A stretch of DNA of 64,000 nt from an uncultured Pelagibacteraceae bacterium (GCA_902516625.1 CABXYU010000002.1:1-64000), one strand, 5' to 3'; positions 41,655 through 51,302 are shown, counted from the stretch's first letter. The notes: generated by a model not told the origin, from the letters alone. Made by a program: numbers and translations.

Positions 41655-43739
41655 ATGCCAAAAAAAAAGAAGAAATCTAAAATAAAAAAAAAGTCTACTA
41701 GAAAAAAAAGTAAAACTAAAAAAAGAAAATCAACACAAAGAACTAAGAATAATAAGACTTTAAAAAAGAGATCCTCTGAAAAAAAAGTTTTAAAAAATCC
41801 ATCAACTGAATTGATTTTTAAAACAAAAAAAGAATGGATTAAAAATAGCCTAGCAAACAAACAACAATATCAAACTAAATATAGTGAGTCGATTAAAAAT
41901 AATAACTCTTTTTGGAAAAAAGAAGGAAAGAGAATAACGTGGATTAAACCATATAAAAAAATTAAGGATGTAAAATATAGCAAAGATGAGGTTAGAATAA
42001 AGTGGTATGAAGATGGAACATTAAATGCTTCTGCAAATTGTATTGATAGACATCTTAAAGACAAAAAAGATAAAACCGCAATAATTTGGGTAGGTGACGA
42101 CCCAAAAGATACTCAAAAAATTTCTTACAAACAACTCCATCAAAAAGTGTCTAAAGCAGCAAATGGATTAAAAAAACTTGGTATAAAAAAAGGTGATCGC
42201 GTTACAATTTATTTAACAATGATACCTGAGCTTGCAATTTTAATGTTGGCATGTGCTAGAATTGGTGCAATTCACTCAATAATTTTTGGAGGATTTTCTG
42301 CTGAGTCTATTTCTGGAAGAGTGAATGACTGTAAGTCCGAATATATTATTACTGCAGATGAGGGAGTAAGAGGTGGAAAAACTATTCCATTAAAAGCTAC
42401 AACTGATGAGGCATTAACTAACTGTCCTAATGTAAAAAAATGTATTGTAGTCAAAAGGACTGGAAATTATGTTTTTTGGAATAATGAAAGAGATGTTTGG
42501 TATCATGATTTAATTAAAGATGTTTCTAATTTTTGTGAGCCAGAAGAGATGAATGCAGAAGATCCGCTATTCATTCTTTATACTTCAGGATCTACTGGAA
42601 AGCCGAAAGGTGTACTTCACACAACAGGTGGATATATGGTTTATGCATCAATGACTCATCAGTATATTTTTAATTATAAACCAAAAGATATTTATTGGTG
42701 CACAGCAGATATTGGATGGGTTACAGGCCATAGTTACATTATTTATGGACCTTTAGCTAACGGAGCCACGACAATAATGTTTGAAGGTGTTCCTAATTAC
42801 CCTGACAGTTCAAGATGGTGGCAAATTGTGGATAAGTTTAAGGTCAATACATTTTATACAGCTCCTACAGCAATCAGGGCTTTGATGAGAGAGGGAGATG
42901 ATCCTGTAAACAAAACATCAAGAAAATCACTAAAACTTCTTGGTACAGTAGGTGAACCAATTAATCCTGAAGCATGGATGTGGTATTATAAGACAGTTGG
43001 TAATTCAAAATGTCCTATAGTAGATACATGGTGGCAAACTGAAACTGGAGGAATTTTGATAGCTCCTCAAACTGGAGCTATACCTTTAAAACCTGGATCA
43101 GCTACAAAGCCATTCTATGGAATTAAGCCATCAATTTTAGATAAAGATGGAAATGAAATTAAGGGAGCCGGAGAAGGTAGACTATGTATATCTCAATCTT
43201 GGCCTGGCCAAATGAGAACTGTTTATGGTGACCATCAAAGATTTATTGATACTTATTTTTCACAGTTTAATGGAAAATATTTTACTGGTGATGGGTGCAG
43301 GAGAGATAAGGACGGTTACTATTGGATTACAGGTAGAGTAGATGATGTGATTATAGTTTCTGGACATAATTTAGGAACTGCAGAGATAGAAAGTGCTTTC
43401 GTTGCTCATCCTAAAGTTGCTGAAGCAGCTGTTGTTGGCTATCCGCACGATATTAAGGGAAATGGATTGTACTGCTATGTTACGTTGAACGTAGGTGAAA
43501 ATGAAACTGGAGAATTAGAAAGAGATTTAAAATTGTGGGTTAGAAAACAGATAGGTCCGTTAGCAACGCCAGATTTGATACACTTCTCGCCTGGTCTTCC
43601 AAAAACAAGATCTGGAAAAATTATGAGAAGAATTTTACGAAAGATAGCGGCCAACGAGCATGAACAATTAGGTGATACCACTACCTTGGCTGATCCAAGT
43701 GTTGTTACAAGTTTAGTTCAGAATAGAAAAAATATCTAA
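41655..43739 (+). CDS. acsA: Acetyl-CoA synthetase with Lys-rich N-terminal extension
   Basis: Activates acetate to acetyl-CoA through acetyl-AMP. From about residue 65 it is a full-length Acs: [11 protein letters not shown] adenylation motif near 307, WWQTETGG, the hinge [17 protein letters not shown], and the catalytic Lys in TRSGKIMRR near 655, the usual acetylation site. The first 48 residues instead hold 22 Lys and 4 Arg with almost no hydrophobic residues, unlike normal Acs. The start has a plausible AAAGAGA site, and no closer Met exists before the conserved core. It lies 13 bases after the EVE gene; the symporter pair follows, which fits acetate uptake. Confidence 0.95.
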   Translation: MPKKKKKSKIKKKSTRKKSKTKKRKSTQRTKNNKTLKKRSSEKKVLKNPSTELIFKTKKEWIKNSLANKQQYQTKYSESIKNNNSFWKKEGKRITWIKPYKKIKDVKYSKDEVRIKWYEDGTLNASANCIDRHLKDKKDKTAIIWVGDDPKDTQKISYKQLHQKVSKAANGLKKLGIKKGDRVTIYLTMIPELAILMLACARIGAIHSIIFGGFSAESISGRVNDCKSEYIITADEGVRGGKTIPLKATTDEALTNCPNVKKCIVVKRTGNYVFWNNERDVWYHDLIKDVSNFCEPEEMNAEDPLFILYTSGSTGKPKGVLHTTGGYMVYASMTHQYIFNYKPKDIYWCTADIGWVTGHSYIIYGPLANGATTIMFEGVPNYPDSSRWWQIVDKFKVNTFYTAPTAIRALMREGDDPVNKTSRKSLKLLGTVGEPINPEAWMWYYKTVGNSKCPIVDTWWQTETGGILIAPQTGAIPLKPGSATKPFYGIKPSILDKDGNEIKGAGEGRLCISQSWPGQMRTVYGDHQRFIDTYFSQFNGKYFTGDGCRRDKDGYYWITGRVDDVIIVSGHNLGTAEIESAFVAHPKVAEAAVVGYPHDIKGNGLYCYVTLNVGENETGELERDLKLWVRKQIGPLATPDLIHFSPGLPKTRSGKIMRRILRKIAANEHEQLGDTTTLADPSVVTSLVQNRKNI

Positions 43740-44359
43740 AATTTTATTCTTTCATTAAATTCTTTTTTTACAACATCCCATTTTAAAATCACAGAATTGA
43801 GAACTATTTTACGATCTAAATTTTTTAAATCTTCTGCAATTGGTGCCCACTCATATAATGATAAAGCACTGGGGTTAAATGGTAAATCAATATGATAATT
43901 TTCCCAATCAATATTCTGTAATCTGTCTTCAAAACTTTTTTTTGCTTTATCTATAATTTCAATTGGCATTTTATTTGAAGTTTCATCATCTAAAATCTTT
44001 AAAAAAATTTCTTTTGCCTTTTCGGTTTCTTGATAGTTAAAACTTGCTTTCAATTTTGAAAATGTAAAGAATGTTAGATCCTGAAGAGCAACTGCATAAA
44101 TATTCCACTTAGCTAAGTTAACCGAATCCATAAATGTATCGTTTTCAAAGTGAAGGACGTACCTGGTCCCCATCCTCGTTTTAAGATACCCATAAAGAGT
44201 GACCTGACTTACCCATGCAGATTTTGTTTGAATAAAGGATTCAAGTTGATCTAGATTATTAATTTTTCCTTTTGGGACGAAAGCTTTGAACATAGTGAAG
44301 AGGTAAGTCTTAAAATCATGCCAAGTTAAGTCTCTCCACGTTAATTTGTATTTCCCCAT
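43736..44359 (-). CDS. Conserved protein of unknown function
   Basis: A 207-residue protein of a family I recognise only as conserved in alphaproteobacteria, sometimes labelled esterase without a serine-hydrolase motif. Features are an N-terminal [19 protein letters not shown] region, [30 protein letters not shown], and [33 protein letters not shown] near the end. No signal peptide or membrane helix is apparent. I prefer the ATG at 44359 over the GTG at 44380 (seven residues longer). It converges on acsA with a 4-base overlap. Confidence 0.75.
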   Translation of the reverse strand: MGKYKLTWRDLTWHDFKTYLFTMFKAFVPKGKINNLDQLESFIQTKSAWVSQVTLYGYLKTRMGTRYVLHFENDTFMDSVNLAKWNIYAVALQDLTFFTFSKLKASFNYQETEKAKEIFLKILDDETSNKMPIEIIDKAKKSFEDRLQNIDWENYHIDLPFNPSALSLYEWAPIAEDLKNLDRKIVLNSVILKWDVVKKEFNERIKF

Positions 44360-44484
44360 AAAAAACCCTATTTTTGACACTTATAACTAGAAAACGCTAG
44401 TAAATGTACCAATTTTAACACTTTAAATCTATTTCATAATGGTTATGGTTTTGGCCAGTTATAACTAAAAAGAGAGAGGTATAA

Positions 44485-44745
44485 ATGTCAAAACAAGAAC
44501 AACATTGGGAAAAATCCAAGGGTTTGCTATTTATGACGTTAGCAATTTGGTTTGTATTCTCGATTGGCATCTTCTTATTTGGAGCTGAGATGAACGAAGT
44601 TGGAGGACCATTTGGTTATCCTTTAACTTATTGGTTCACTTGTCAGGGTTCTCTAGGAATTTTTGTAATCCTAATTTTCTGGTTTGCGAATAGACAAGAG
44701 AAAATTGATGAAGAGTTCGGCTTTTCAGAAAGAGGAGATGACTAA
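44485..44745 (+). CDS. DUF4212 symporter small subunit
   Basis: Two-helix membrane protein of 86 residues, the small partner of SSS-family symporters. It has the family pattern: a polar N-terminus, LLFMTLAIWFVFSIGIFLFGAEMN, and a second helix in a FGYPLTYWFTCQGSLGIFVILIFWFANRQEK stretch, followed by an acidic tail. A strong GAGAGAGG Shine-Dalgarno precedes the ATG. Its stop overlaps the next gene's ATG, so the two subunits are coupled. Confidence 0.92.
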   Translation: MSKQEQHWEKSKGLLFMTLAIWFVFSIGIFLFGAEMNEVGGPFGYPLTYWFTCQGSLGIFVILIFWFANRQEKIDEEFGFSERGDD

Positions 44746-46559
44746 TGATAAAAGGTAATTTTATAGACAATTTGCCTAAAGTTTATGGAATCTATACAGG
44801 TGGATTTTTAGGTTTCATAATCATTATGGCAATTGGAGAGCAGATGGGTATGACATCGAAAACAATTGGTATTTGTTTCGTTGCCTTCACAGTAGCCATC
44901 TATGCTATAATTGGTTATCTATCAAGAACGGCTCAAGCTGATGCTTACTACGTAGCTGGAAGACAAGTACCAACCGTTTTTAACGGAATGGCGACCGCAG
45001 CAGACTGGATGTCTGGTGCATCATTCGTTGCAATGGCAGGTGGTATTTATTTCAAAGGTTATGGTTATATGGCACTGCTTGTAGGTTGGACTGGTGGATA
45101 TGTATTAGTCGCATCTTTATTAGCACCATACTTAAGAAAATTTGGCTGTTACACAGTTCCAGATTTTATAGGTACAAGATACGGTGGTAATTTAAGTAGA
45201 TTCATGGCAGTGGTAGTTTTAACTGTTGCATCATTTACATATGTGACTGCACAAATTAACGCTACAGGTACAATTGCGTCTGTTGCACTTGATATTCCAT
45301 TCCAATACGCAGTATACGTTGGACTAATAAGTATTTTATTATGTTCAATGCTTGGTGGTATGAGAGGAGTAACTTGGACACAGGTAGCACAGTATATCGT
45401 ACTAATCATAGCTTACTTATTACCAGTATTCTGGATCAGTAACAAAATGGGTGCAGGTTTCTTCCCGCACTTCATGTTGGCTGATGAAGTAGCTAGAATT
45501 GGTGAACTTGAGCAGCAATTTGGTTTTGTTGCAAACTCGAAAGAAAATCTTGCGATGGTGCCGAAAGGTTTAGCTGGAATAACTAAAGCTCACTCAGCGG
45601 TAAACGCTACACCTTGGGCATTTATTTCATTAGCACTAGCGATGATGATGGGAACAGCTTCATTGCCTCACGTGATGATGAGATATTTTACTACTCCAAG
45701 TGTAAAAGCAGCTAGAAAATCAGTAGGTTGGTCATTATTCTTTATCTTCCTACTTTATTCTTCTGCTCCAATGTTAGCGACACTATCTAAGTTGTCATTG
45801 ATTGATCCATCACTACCAACAGGTATTATTGGTAAATCAATAGCTGAAGTACAATCGATAGATTGGTATCAAAACTGGAACCAAGCAAACTTAATGTTTG
45901 TAAGCGACTTTAACGGAAATGGAACTCTTGAATTAAACGAGTTTTTCATGGGTGGTAAAGCCGTTGTGTTAGCAACTCCAGAAATAGCTGGATTACCATA
46001 TGTAATCTCAGGTCTGGTTGCTGCTGGAGGTATGGCTGCTGCCATGTCAACAGCTGATGGTTTGGTTTTAGCAATTGCAAACGCAATCTCACACGATGTT
46101 TACTATAAGATCATCGATCCAAAAGCTGAGACTGCGAAAAGACTAGTTGTTGCAAGGGTATTACTTGTAGTAATTGGTTTTGCAGGAGCAACAATCGCAG
46201 CTCTTGAAATCCAAGGTATCCTAGGTTCAGTAATCTGGGCTTTTGACTTTGCGATGTCAGGACTATTCTTCCCACTAGTACTTGGTGTATGGTGGAAGAG
46301 AGCTAACAAAGAAGGTGCTATAGCTGGTATGTTCTTAGGATTAGTTTCTGGTGCTGCTTACCTAGTTTGGGTAAGATCAGGCGGAAGTGGATTCCTAGGT
46401 ATTACTCAGTTAACTTTTGGTATCTTTGGTTCGGCTGTCAGCTTAGTAGCTATGGTTGTAGTGAGTTTAATGACTCAAGCACCAAATGCTGCAACGCAGA
46501 GAATGGTTGATGAGGTTCGGGTGCCATCTGGTAAATCGATCCTTGGCAAACAACACTAA
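44745..46559 (+). CDS. Sodium:solute symporter (VC2705/ActP-like) with EF-hand-like loop
   Basis: Large subunit of the DUF4212-linked SSS symporter, likely importing acetate or another small carboxylate with sodium. The 604 residues have 13 or so helices and SSS motifs such as ADAYYVAGRQVPTVFNGMATAADWMSGASFVAMAGG, GVTWTQVAQY, and GGMAAAMSTADGLVLAIANAISHD. A hydrophilic insert at residues 388-399 reads D-F-N-G-N-G-T-L-E-L-N-E, a full EF-hand calcium loop consensus. The downstream hairpin ends the operon. Adjacent acsA suggests acetate, by inference. Confidence 0.93.
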   Translation: MIKGNFIDNLPKVYGIYTGGFLGFIIIMAIGEQMGMTSKTIGICFVAFTVAIYAIIGYLSRTAQADAYYVAGRQVPTVFNGMATAADWMSGASFVAMAGGIYFKGYGYMALLVGWTGGYVLVASLLAPYLRKFGCYTVPDFIGTRYGGNLSRFMAVVVLTVASFTYVTAQINATGTIASVALDIPFQYAVYVGLISILLCSMLGGMRGVTWTQVAQYIVLIIAYLLPVFWISNKMGAGFFPHFMLADEVARIGELEQQFGFVANSKENLAMVPKGLAGITKAHSAVNATPWAFISLALAMMMGTASLPHVMMRYFTTPSVKAARKSVGWSLFFIFLLYSSAPMLATLSKLSLIDPSLPTGIIGKSIAEVQSIDWYQNWNQANLMFVSDFNGNGTLELNEFFMGGKAVVLATPEIAGLPYVISGLVAAGGMAAAMSTADGLVLAIANAISHDVYYKIIDPKAETAKRLVVARVLLVVIGFAGATIAALEIQGILGSVIWAFDFAMSGLFFPLVLGVWWKRANKEGAIAGMFLGLVSGAAYLVWVRSGGSGFLGITQLTFGIFGSAVSLVAMVVVSLMTQAPNAATQRMVDEVRVPSGKSILGKQH

Positions 46560-46570
46560 ATAATTTTTTT

Positions 46571-46594
46571 AAGGGGCGATTAATTTCGCCCCTT
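46571..46594 (+). terminator. Intrinsic terminator after the symporter
   Basis: A 9-bp stem (46571-46579 with 46586-46594) with a 6-base loop, containing GGGGCG/CGCCCC, is followed by a short T/A run. It starts 12 bases after the symporter stop codon. A run of seven T lies on the 5' side, so it might terminate either strand. Confidence 0.85.
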
Positions 46595-46627
46595 TAAATT
46601 CCTTTCATTTTCCAATATAAATTTTAG

Positions 46628-46984
46628 ATGTCTGCCAACTTTCATCCATTAGTCTATATAATTGATTATATTCTTGGAGTAATTATGTGGACTTTAATTG
46701 GTAGGGTAGCAATGAATATTTTTCAAAGAGAAGATTCTCAATTTTTTTTTATGAAAGTATTTGTAAAATTTACTAATCCTTTAATTAAAATTTTTAAACC
46801 TTTAACACCCACTTTCATTATTCAACCTTTAGTGCCTTTGTATGTTGCCTGGTTTTTTTTTATGATTAGATTTTACTTAATGCCATGGGTTTTGGGTTAT
46901 TCTGTAATGGGCATGTTGTCTTTTCCTCTAGAAAGTGAAATTTCGAGACAAATTTACCAATTTTTTAATTCAATTAAATTTTAA
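46628..46984 (+). CDS. Small membrane protein, YggT-like arrangement
   Basis: An inner membrane protein of 118 residues with two main hydrophobic regions (about 8-32 and 62-96) separated by a polar segment, FQREDSQFFFMKVFVKFTNPLIKIFKPLTPTFI. The TNPLIKIFKPLTP element resembles the YggT pattern, though the overall match is weak. It begins 33 bases after the terminator and ends 28 bases before rpe, on the same strand. Function unknown. Confidence 0.6.
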   Translation: MSANFHPLVYIIDYILGVIMWTLIGRVAMNIFQREDSQFFFMKVFVKFTNPLIKIFKPLTPTFIIQPLVPLYVAWFFFMIRFYLMPWVLGYSVMGMLSFPLESEISRQIYQFFNSIKF

Positions 46985-47012
46985 AAATTGATACTAGTTA
47001 AACTAGTTTTCA

Positions 47013-47672
47013 ATGAAAAAAATACAAATATCACCATCAATATTGTCAGCTGATTTTAGTCAGCTTGGTAATGAAATAAAGAGATTAGAGGAAGGCGGGG
47101 CTGATATGATCCATGTAGATGTAATGGATGGTCACTTTGTTCCTAATCTTACAATAGGACCACCGGTAATTAAAGCATTAAAAAAAAGCTCCAGACTTAT
47201 TTTTGATGTGCATTTAATGATTTCTCCTGTTCACAAATATATTGAAACTTATGCGGATGCAGGAGCTGATATTATTACAATTCATCCTGAGGCAACAGAA
47301 GATCTTAAATCCTCTATTTCGAAGATCAAAGAATTAAAGAAAAAAGTTGGAGTTTCATTAAATCCTGAAACCAAAATAACCACAATAATAGATTTTTTAG
47401 AAGATATTGATCTAGTTTTAGTAATGAGTGTTAACCCAGGATTTGGTGGCCAAAAATTTATGCCTGATGTTTTAACAAAAATAAAGGAGTTAAAAAAGTT
47501 TCAGAAAGAAAAAAAAATTAATTTTGATATTGAAATAGATGGTGGAATAAACTTTGAAAACTCAAAGACAGCAATTGAGGCAGGTGCAAATATTCTGGTA
47601 TCTGGTACCACAATTTTCAAAAGTAATAATGGAGATATAAAAAAAAATATTAAATTATTAAAATCAAAGTGA
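47013..47672 (+). CDS. rpe: Ribulose-phosphate 3-epimerase
   Basis: Interconverts ribulose 5-phosphate and xylulose 5-phosphate in the pentose phosphate pathway. The 219-residue TIM-barrel protein has SPSILSADFSQLG at the start, the metal-binding MIHVDVMDGHFVPNLT, LMISPVHKYI, VNPGFGGQKF and EIDGGINFEN. The start is clear. It is followed 4 bases later by the heparinase-like gene. Confidence 0.96.
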   Translation: MKKIQISPSILSADFSQLGNEIKRLEEGGADMIHVDVMDGHFVPNLTIGPPVIKALKKSSRLIFDVHLMISPVHKYIETYADAGADIITIHPEATEDLKSSISKIKELKKKVGVSLNPETKITTIIDFLEDIDLVLVMSVNPGFGGQKFMPDVLTKIKELKKFQKEKKINFDIEIDGGINFENSKTAIEAGANILVSGTTIFKSNNGDIKKNIKLLKSK

Positions 47673-47676
47673 TTTC

Positions 47677-49284
47677 ATGATTTATATCAGTCGTTTTTTT
47701 TTTGGTATTCTTAATCAATTAAGGAAATTTTATTTAAATTCTAATTTTTACGATCAAAAAATTTCAAAAACAAACTACGAGGAATTAAAATATAAACCAA
47801 GTCCACATTTACTCTCATCTTTAATCAAATATCAAAAAAAAAAATTTAATATAGAAGAATTTTCTTTGAGTGATATTTGGGAAAAAAATAATCTTAGTCT
47901 AAAAGAATATAAAAATTTACATAATTTTTATTGGTTTTTTAGTCTTGATCTGAAATCCTCAAAATTAACAACTCAATCAATTATCGCGAATTGGATTAAA
48001 AATAATGGGAGATATGATGATAAATCTTGGGATTTTGATTTAACTGCAAAAAGAATAATAGCTTGGTTATCATGTTATAATCTTACTTGTGAAGATAGTG
48101 ACCAAGACTATAAAAAAAAGTTTAATAGAATAATACAAAAACAAAGCAATCATTTAATAAATGAAATAAAAAATTCTAAACAAGTAGATGATAAGTTAAT
48201 TGGTTGTGCATCAATAATACTTGTTGGGCTTTGTTACAAAGATGAAAAAAATTATTTATCTTTTGGTTCATCTCTTTTAAAAAAGATATCTAAATTAGGT
48301 TTAGATAATGATGGTTTTCCAAAATCAAGAAATATTGGGCAACTGCTGTTTTATCTAAAATATTACATTTTAATTAGAGAGTGGTTCAAAGAATCTGGAA
48401 CTATAGTCCCTGAGCACATAGATGAAACAATTTATTATCTTGGACAAGGATATGCTTTTGTAGAACAAGGAATGTGTAAAAATTTTTTATATAATGGCAA
48501 TAATAATTCAAATAATTCTGATTTTGAGAATTACTTAAAAAGATTTGGCTATAATTTTAAAAATGAACAAAAAGAACTTGGTGGGTATATAAAACTTCAA
48601 AATAAGAAAATTTGTTTAACTATGGATATAGGATCAACACCAATCACTAAATATTCAAAAGATTATCAGTCTGGGGCACTATCTTTTGAAATAACCTCCA
48701 ATGGGAAAAAATTGATAAGTAATTGTGGTTATTATAAGATTAATAAAAATCAATTAAACAAATTATCAAAATCATCTGCGGTCCATAACACATTAATAAT
48801 TGACGACAACTCATCGTGTAAATTTTTTTATTTAAAAAAGTACTGGTTAATAAAAAAAGGTTTAAAAGTAACTAAAAAAGATTTAATTTTTGAAAAAAAC
48901 TACTGGAAAATTAATGCATTACATGATGGATATTTAAAAAAATATAATTCTGTTCATGAGAGAGAAATTGAGTTTTTGCCCGATCAAATGAAATTTGTTG
49001 GTTTAGATAAAATTATAAAAAGAACCAATCACAATTATAAATTTGATATACGTTTCCACGTTGAACCAAGTGTAAAACTTATGAAAACGCAAGATAATAA
49101 AACAATACTAATAGAGCTTAAAGATGAGGGATGGAAATTTACTTGTGATAATTTTCACCTAGCCATCGATAATGGTCTTTATTTTGGTAATAAGAATTCT
49201 TTTACAGAAAATCAAAATTTTTTTATAAGTGGTATTTCCAATTTTCAAACAGAAGAAATCAAATGGGAGATAAGTAAAATATGA
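47677..49284 (+). CDS. Heparinase II/III-family protein
   Basis: Probable polysaccharide-processing protein of 535 residues. The N-terminal half is helical with the alpha/alpha-toroid pattern (IIANWIKNNGRYDDKSWDFDLTAKRIIAWLS), and the C-terminal half has the heparinase II/III beta-sandwich region: GSTPITKYSKDYQSGALSFEI, SSAVHNTLIIDDN and the His-rich turns. No signal peptide is obvious at the N-terminus, though the first residues are hydrophobic. In alphaproteobacteria such genes often sit next to rpe and purH, as here. The stop overlaps purH by 4 bases. Substrate unknown. Confidence 0.85.
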   Translation: MIYISRFFFGILNQLRKFYLNSNFYDQKISKTNYEELKYKPSPHLLSSLIKYQKKKFNIEEFSLSDIWEKNNLSLKEYKNLHNFYWFFSLDLKSSKLTTQSIIANWIKNNGRYDDKSWDFDLTAKRIIAWLSCYNLTCEDSDQDYKKKFNRIIQKQSNHLINEIKNSKQVDDKLIGCASIILVGLCYKDEKNYLSFGSSLLKKISKLGLDNDGFPKSRNIGQLLFYLKYYILIREWFKESGTIVPEHIDETIYYLGQGYAFVEQGMCKNFLYNGNNNSNNSDFENYLKRFGYNFKNEQKELGGYIKLQNKKICLTMDIGSTPITKYSKDYQSGALSFEITSNGKKLISNCGYYKINKNQLNKLSKSSAVHNTLIIDDNSSCKFFYLKKYWLIKKGLKVTKKDLIFEKNYWKINALHDGYLKKYNSVHEREIEFLPDQMKFVGLDKIIKRTNHNYKFDIRFHVEPSVKLMKTQDNKTILIELKDEGWKFTCDNFHLAIDNGLYFGNKNSFTENQNFFISGISNFQTEEIKWEISKI

Positions 49285-50819
49285 TGAAAAAGATACGGTC
49301 AGCTATTATTTCATTATCAGATAAATCAAATCTTAAACCTCTTTTAGTAATTTTAAAAAAAAATAATATTAAATTAATAAGCTCCGGTGGAACTTATAAA
49401 GAAATAAAGAAACACGGATTTGATTGTTTGGAGGTATCAAAATATACTGGAACAAATGAGATGCTTGGTGGAAGAGTAAAGACCTTACATCCTAAAATTT
49501 ATGCGGGAATTCTGAATAAAAGAAATAATAAAAAACATTTGAGAGATCTTAAAATAAGTAATTTTGAAAATATTGATTTAGTTATTGTAAATTTTTATCC
49601 TTTTGAAAAAAAATTAATTGAAACTAAAAACCATAAAAAAATTTTAGAACAAATTGATATAGGAGGCCCTACACTTGTTAGAGCAGCAGCTAAAAATTAT
49701 ACTGATGTTACAGTAGTTGCCTCTAGTGACCATTATTCTGAATTAATAAATGAATTAAAAATTTACAAAGGAAAAACCTCTCTTCGATTTAGAAAAAAAA
49801 TGTCAAGTATAGCTTTTTCTGAAACTGCTTATTATGACTCAGTCATATCTAATTACTTTAATAGCATTTCTGGTATTTTATTTCCGAAAAAAAAAACTAT
49901 TTATGGTAATCTTGTAGAAACTTTAAGATATGGAGAAAATCCTCATCAACAAGGCGCTATTTATTCAAGAGACCAAAATCTTTCAATTAAAAAAATTCAT
50001 GGAAAAGAATTAAGCTATAATAATTATAATGATATATTTTCTGCATTAACTTTATCAAAGACTTTTCCAAAAAATTCTGGAATTGTAATCGTTAAGCATG
50101 CAAATCCATGTGGAGTATCAATAATCAAAAATAACTTAATGAGTTATAATTCTGCACTGGCATCTGATCCTGTTAGTGCTTTTGGTGGTATTGTTTCATG
50201 TAATTTTAAAATAAGAAAAAATTTAGCTGTTGAACTTAATAAAACATTCTTGGAAGTTATTGTAGCTAAAGGTTTTGATGCAAATGCCCTTGAAGTATTA
50301 AAATCAAAAAAAAATTTAAGATTAATCGACTCAACTCACTATTCTAATAGTTCCTTTGTAAAATTTGATTCTTTTGGTGATAACATAGTTACTCAAACAG
50401 AGGATGAAATATTTTTTTCAAAAAAAAATTTTAAAATTGTATCAAAAAAAAAACCTAACAAGTCTCAATTAGAAAATTTGATTTTTGCTTTTAATACGTG
50501 TCGACATGTAAAATCGAATGGAATAGTACTAGCAAGTGATATGTCAACAGTTGGAATTGGATCGGGACAACCTAGTAGAATCGATAGTTGTAAAATAGCT
50601 GTATCAAAAATGCAAAAATATATGAAATCAAAAAAAGAGGTGGTTGCTGCCTCTGATGCCTTTTTCCCATTCGTTGATGGCATTGAAAAACTTATTCAAC
50701 ATGGAGTTTCTGCTGTAATACAGCCAGAGGGCTCTATTAGAGATAAAGAGATCATTAAATTTGCTGATGCAACAGAAACTATACTTGTTTTCTCAAAAAC
50801 AAGACATTTCAAGCATTAG
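49281..50819 (+). CDS. purH: Bifunctional AICAR formyltransferase/IMP cyclohydrolase
   Basis: Catalyses the last two steps of purine synthesis to IMP, using 10-formyl-THF. The 512-residue protein has the N-terminal MGS-like cyclohydrolase domain (IISLSDKSNL, then EMLGGRVKTLHPKIYAGIL) and a C-terminal AICAR transformylase with RYGENPHQQ, KHANPCGVS, and QPSRIDSCKIA. FolD, encoded at 36.3 kb, makes its cofactor. It follows the heparinase-like gene with 4 bases overlap and converges on phhB with 11 bases overlap. Confidence 0.96.
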   Translation: MMKKIRSAIISLSDKSNLKPLLVILKKNNIKLISSGGTYKEIKKHGFDCLEVSKYTGTNEMLGGRVKTLHPKIYAGILNKRNNKKHLRDLKISNFENIDLVIVNFYPFEKKLIETKNHKKILEQIDIGGPTLVRAAAKNYTDVTVVASSDHYSELINELKIYKGKTSLRFRKKMSSIAFSETAYYDSVISNYFNSISGILFPKKKTIYGNLVETLRYGENPHQQGAIYSRDQNLSIKKIHGKELSYNNYNDIFSALTLSKTFPKNSGIVIVKHANPCGVSIIKNNLMSYNSALASDPVSAFGGIVSCNFKIRKNLAVELNKTFLEVIVAKGFDANALEVLKSKKNLRLIDSTHYSNSSFVKFDSFGDNIVTQTEDEIFFSKKNFKIVSKKKPNKSQLENLIFAFNTCRHVKSNGIVLASDMSTVGIGSGQPSRIDSCKIAVSKMQKYMKSKKEVVAASDAFFPFVDGIEKLIQHGVSAVIQPEGSIRDKEIIKFADATETILVFSKTRHFKH

Positions 50820-51153
50820 GCATTTTGTCAATTTTTGCAGCTAGGATAAAATCGTTTTCTGATAAACCCTCAATTGCATGAGTAGTAATACTTATTTTGG
50901 CATATCCCCATCCAAATAAAATTTCTGGGTGATGTCCCTCTTCTTCGGATATTTTTCCTACTTCGTTTACAAAATATTGGCTTTCTAAAAAATTTTTAAA
51001 TTTAAATTTTTTTTCTAGGAAGAAAATATCTTTTTCGTTTTTAGTTATATCCCAACCATCTACTTTTTTTTGATATTTATGAATTTCGGATATATCGAAT
51101 GGAGTTACTCCACCCTCACAAGGAACACATTTTTTTTCTGTCAAATCACTCAT
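50809..51153 (-). CDS. phhB: Pterin-4a-carbinolamine dehydratase (PhhB)
   Basis: Dehydrates 4a-hydroxytetrahydrobiopterin; in SAR11-type genomes this may serve pterin-dependent or folate metabolism. The 114 residues match the family: CVPCEGGVTPFDISEI, DWITKNEK-like WDITKNEKDIFF, VGKISEEEGHHPEILFGWGYAKISITTHAIEGLSENDF. The catalytic His pair and Pro are in the EEGHHPE and TTHA segments. The frame extends into the tRNA-Gly gene, but the Met at 51153 begins the family sequence. It starts only 6 bases after the tRNA end and shares its transcript direction. Confidence 0.9.
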   Translation of the reverse strand: MSDLTEKKCVPCEGGVTPFDISEIHKYQKKVDGWDITKNEKDIFFLEKKFKFKNFLESQYFVNEVGKISEEEGHHPEILFGWGYAKISITTHAIEGLSENDFILAAKIDKMPNA

Positions 51154-51159
51154 AATACT

Positions 51160-51234
51160 TGGAGCGGGCAAAGGGGGTCGAACCCTCGACCTTCTCGTTG
51201 GCAACGAGACGCTCTACCACTGAGCTATGCCCGC
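51160..51234 (-). tRNA. tRNA-Gly (anticodon GCC)
   Basis: A complete cloverleaf of 75 bases on the minus strand, with GCGGGCA/TGCCCGC acceptor stem, a D arm with AGCTCAGTGGTAGAGC, anticodon loop TGCCAAC giving GCC, and a T arm with GGTTCGACCCC. The 3' CCA is encoded. It lies between the LON-domain gene and phhB. The phhB start codon is 6 bases from its 3' end. Confidence 0.97.
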
Positions 51235-51302
51235 ACATGAAACAATATAGTTAGTCGTTTTTTTTAATTCAAGCAATATTAATTGTGGTATAACTTAAAA
51301 TT

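Noticed and set aside
44387..44467. Short repeats and weak -10/-35 boxes upstream of the DUF4212 gene
   Set aside because: A 5-bp inverted repeat and a 9-base TTATAACTA repeat exist, but spacing between candidate promoter boxes is poor and the DNA is A+T-rich, so chance is likely.
45149..45409. Minus-strand ORF within the symporter gene
   Set aside because: It is an antisense shadow of a conserved SSS coding region with no motif or initiation signal.
51154..51204. N-terminal extension of phhB into the tRNA-Gly gene
   Set aside because: The extra 17 residues are translated tRNA sequence. The conserved family N-terminus begins at the Met at 51153.
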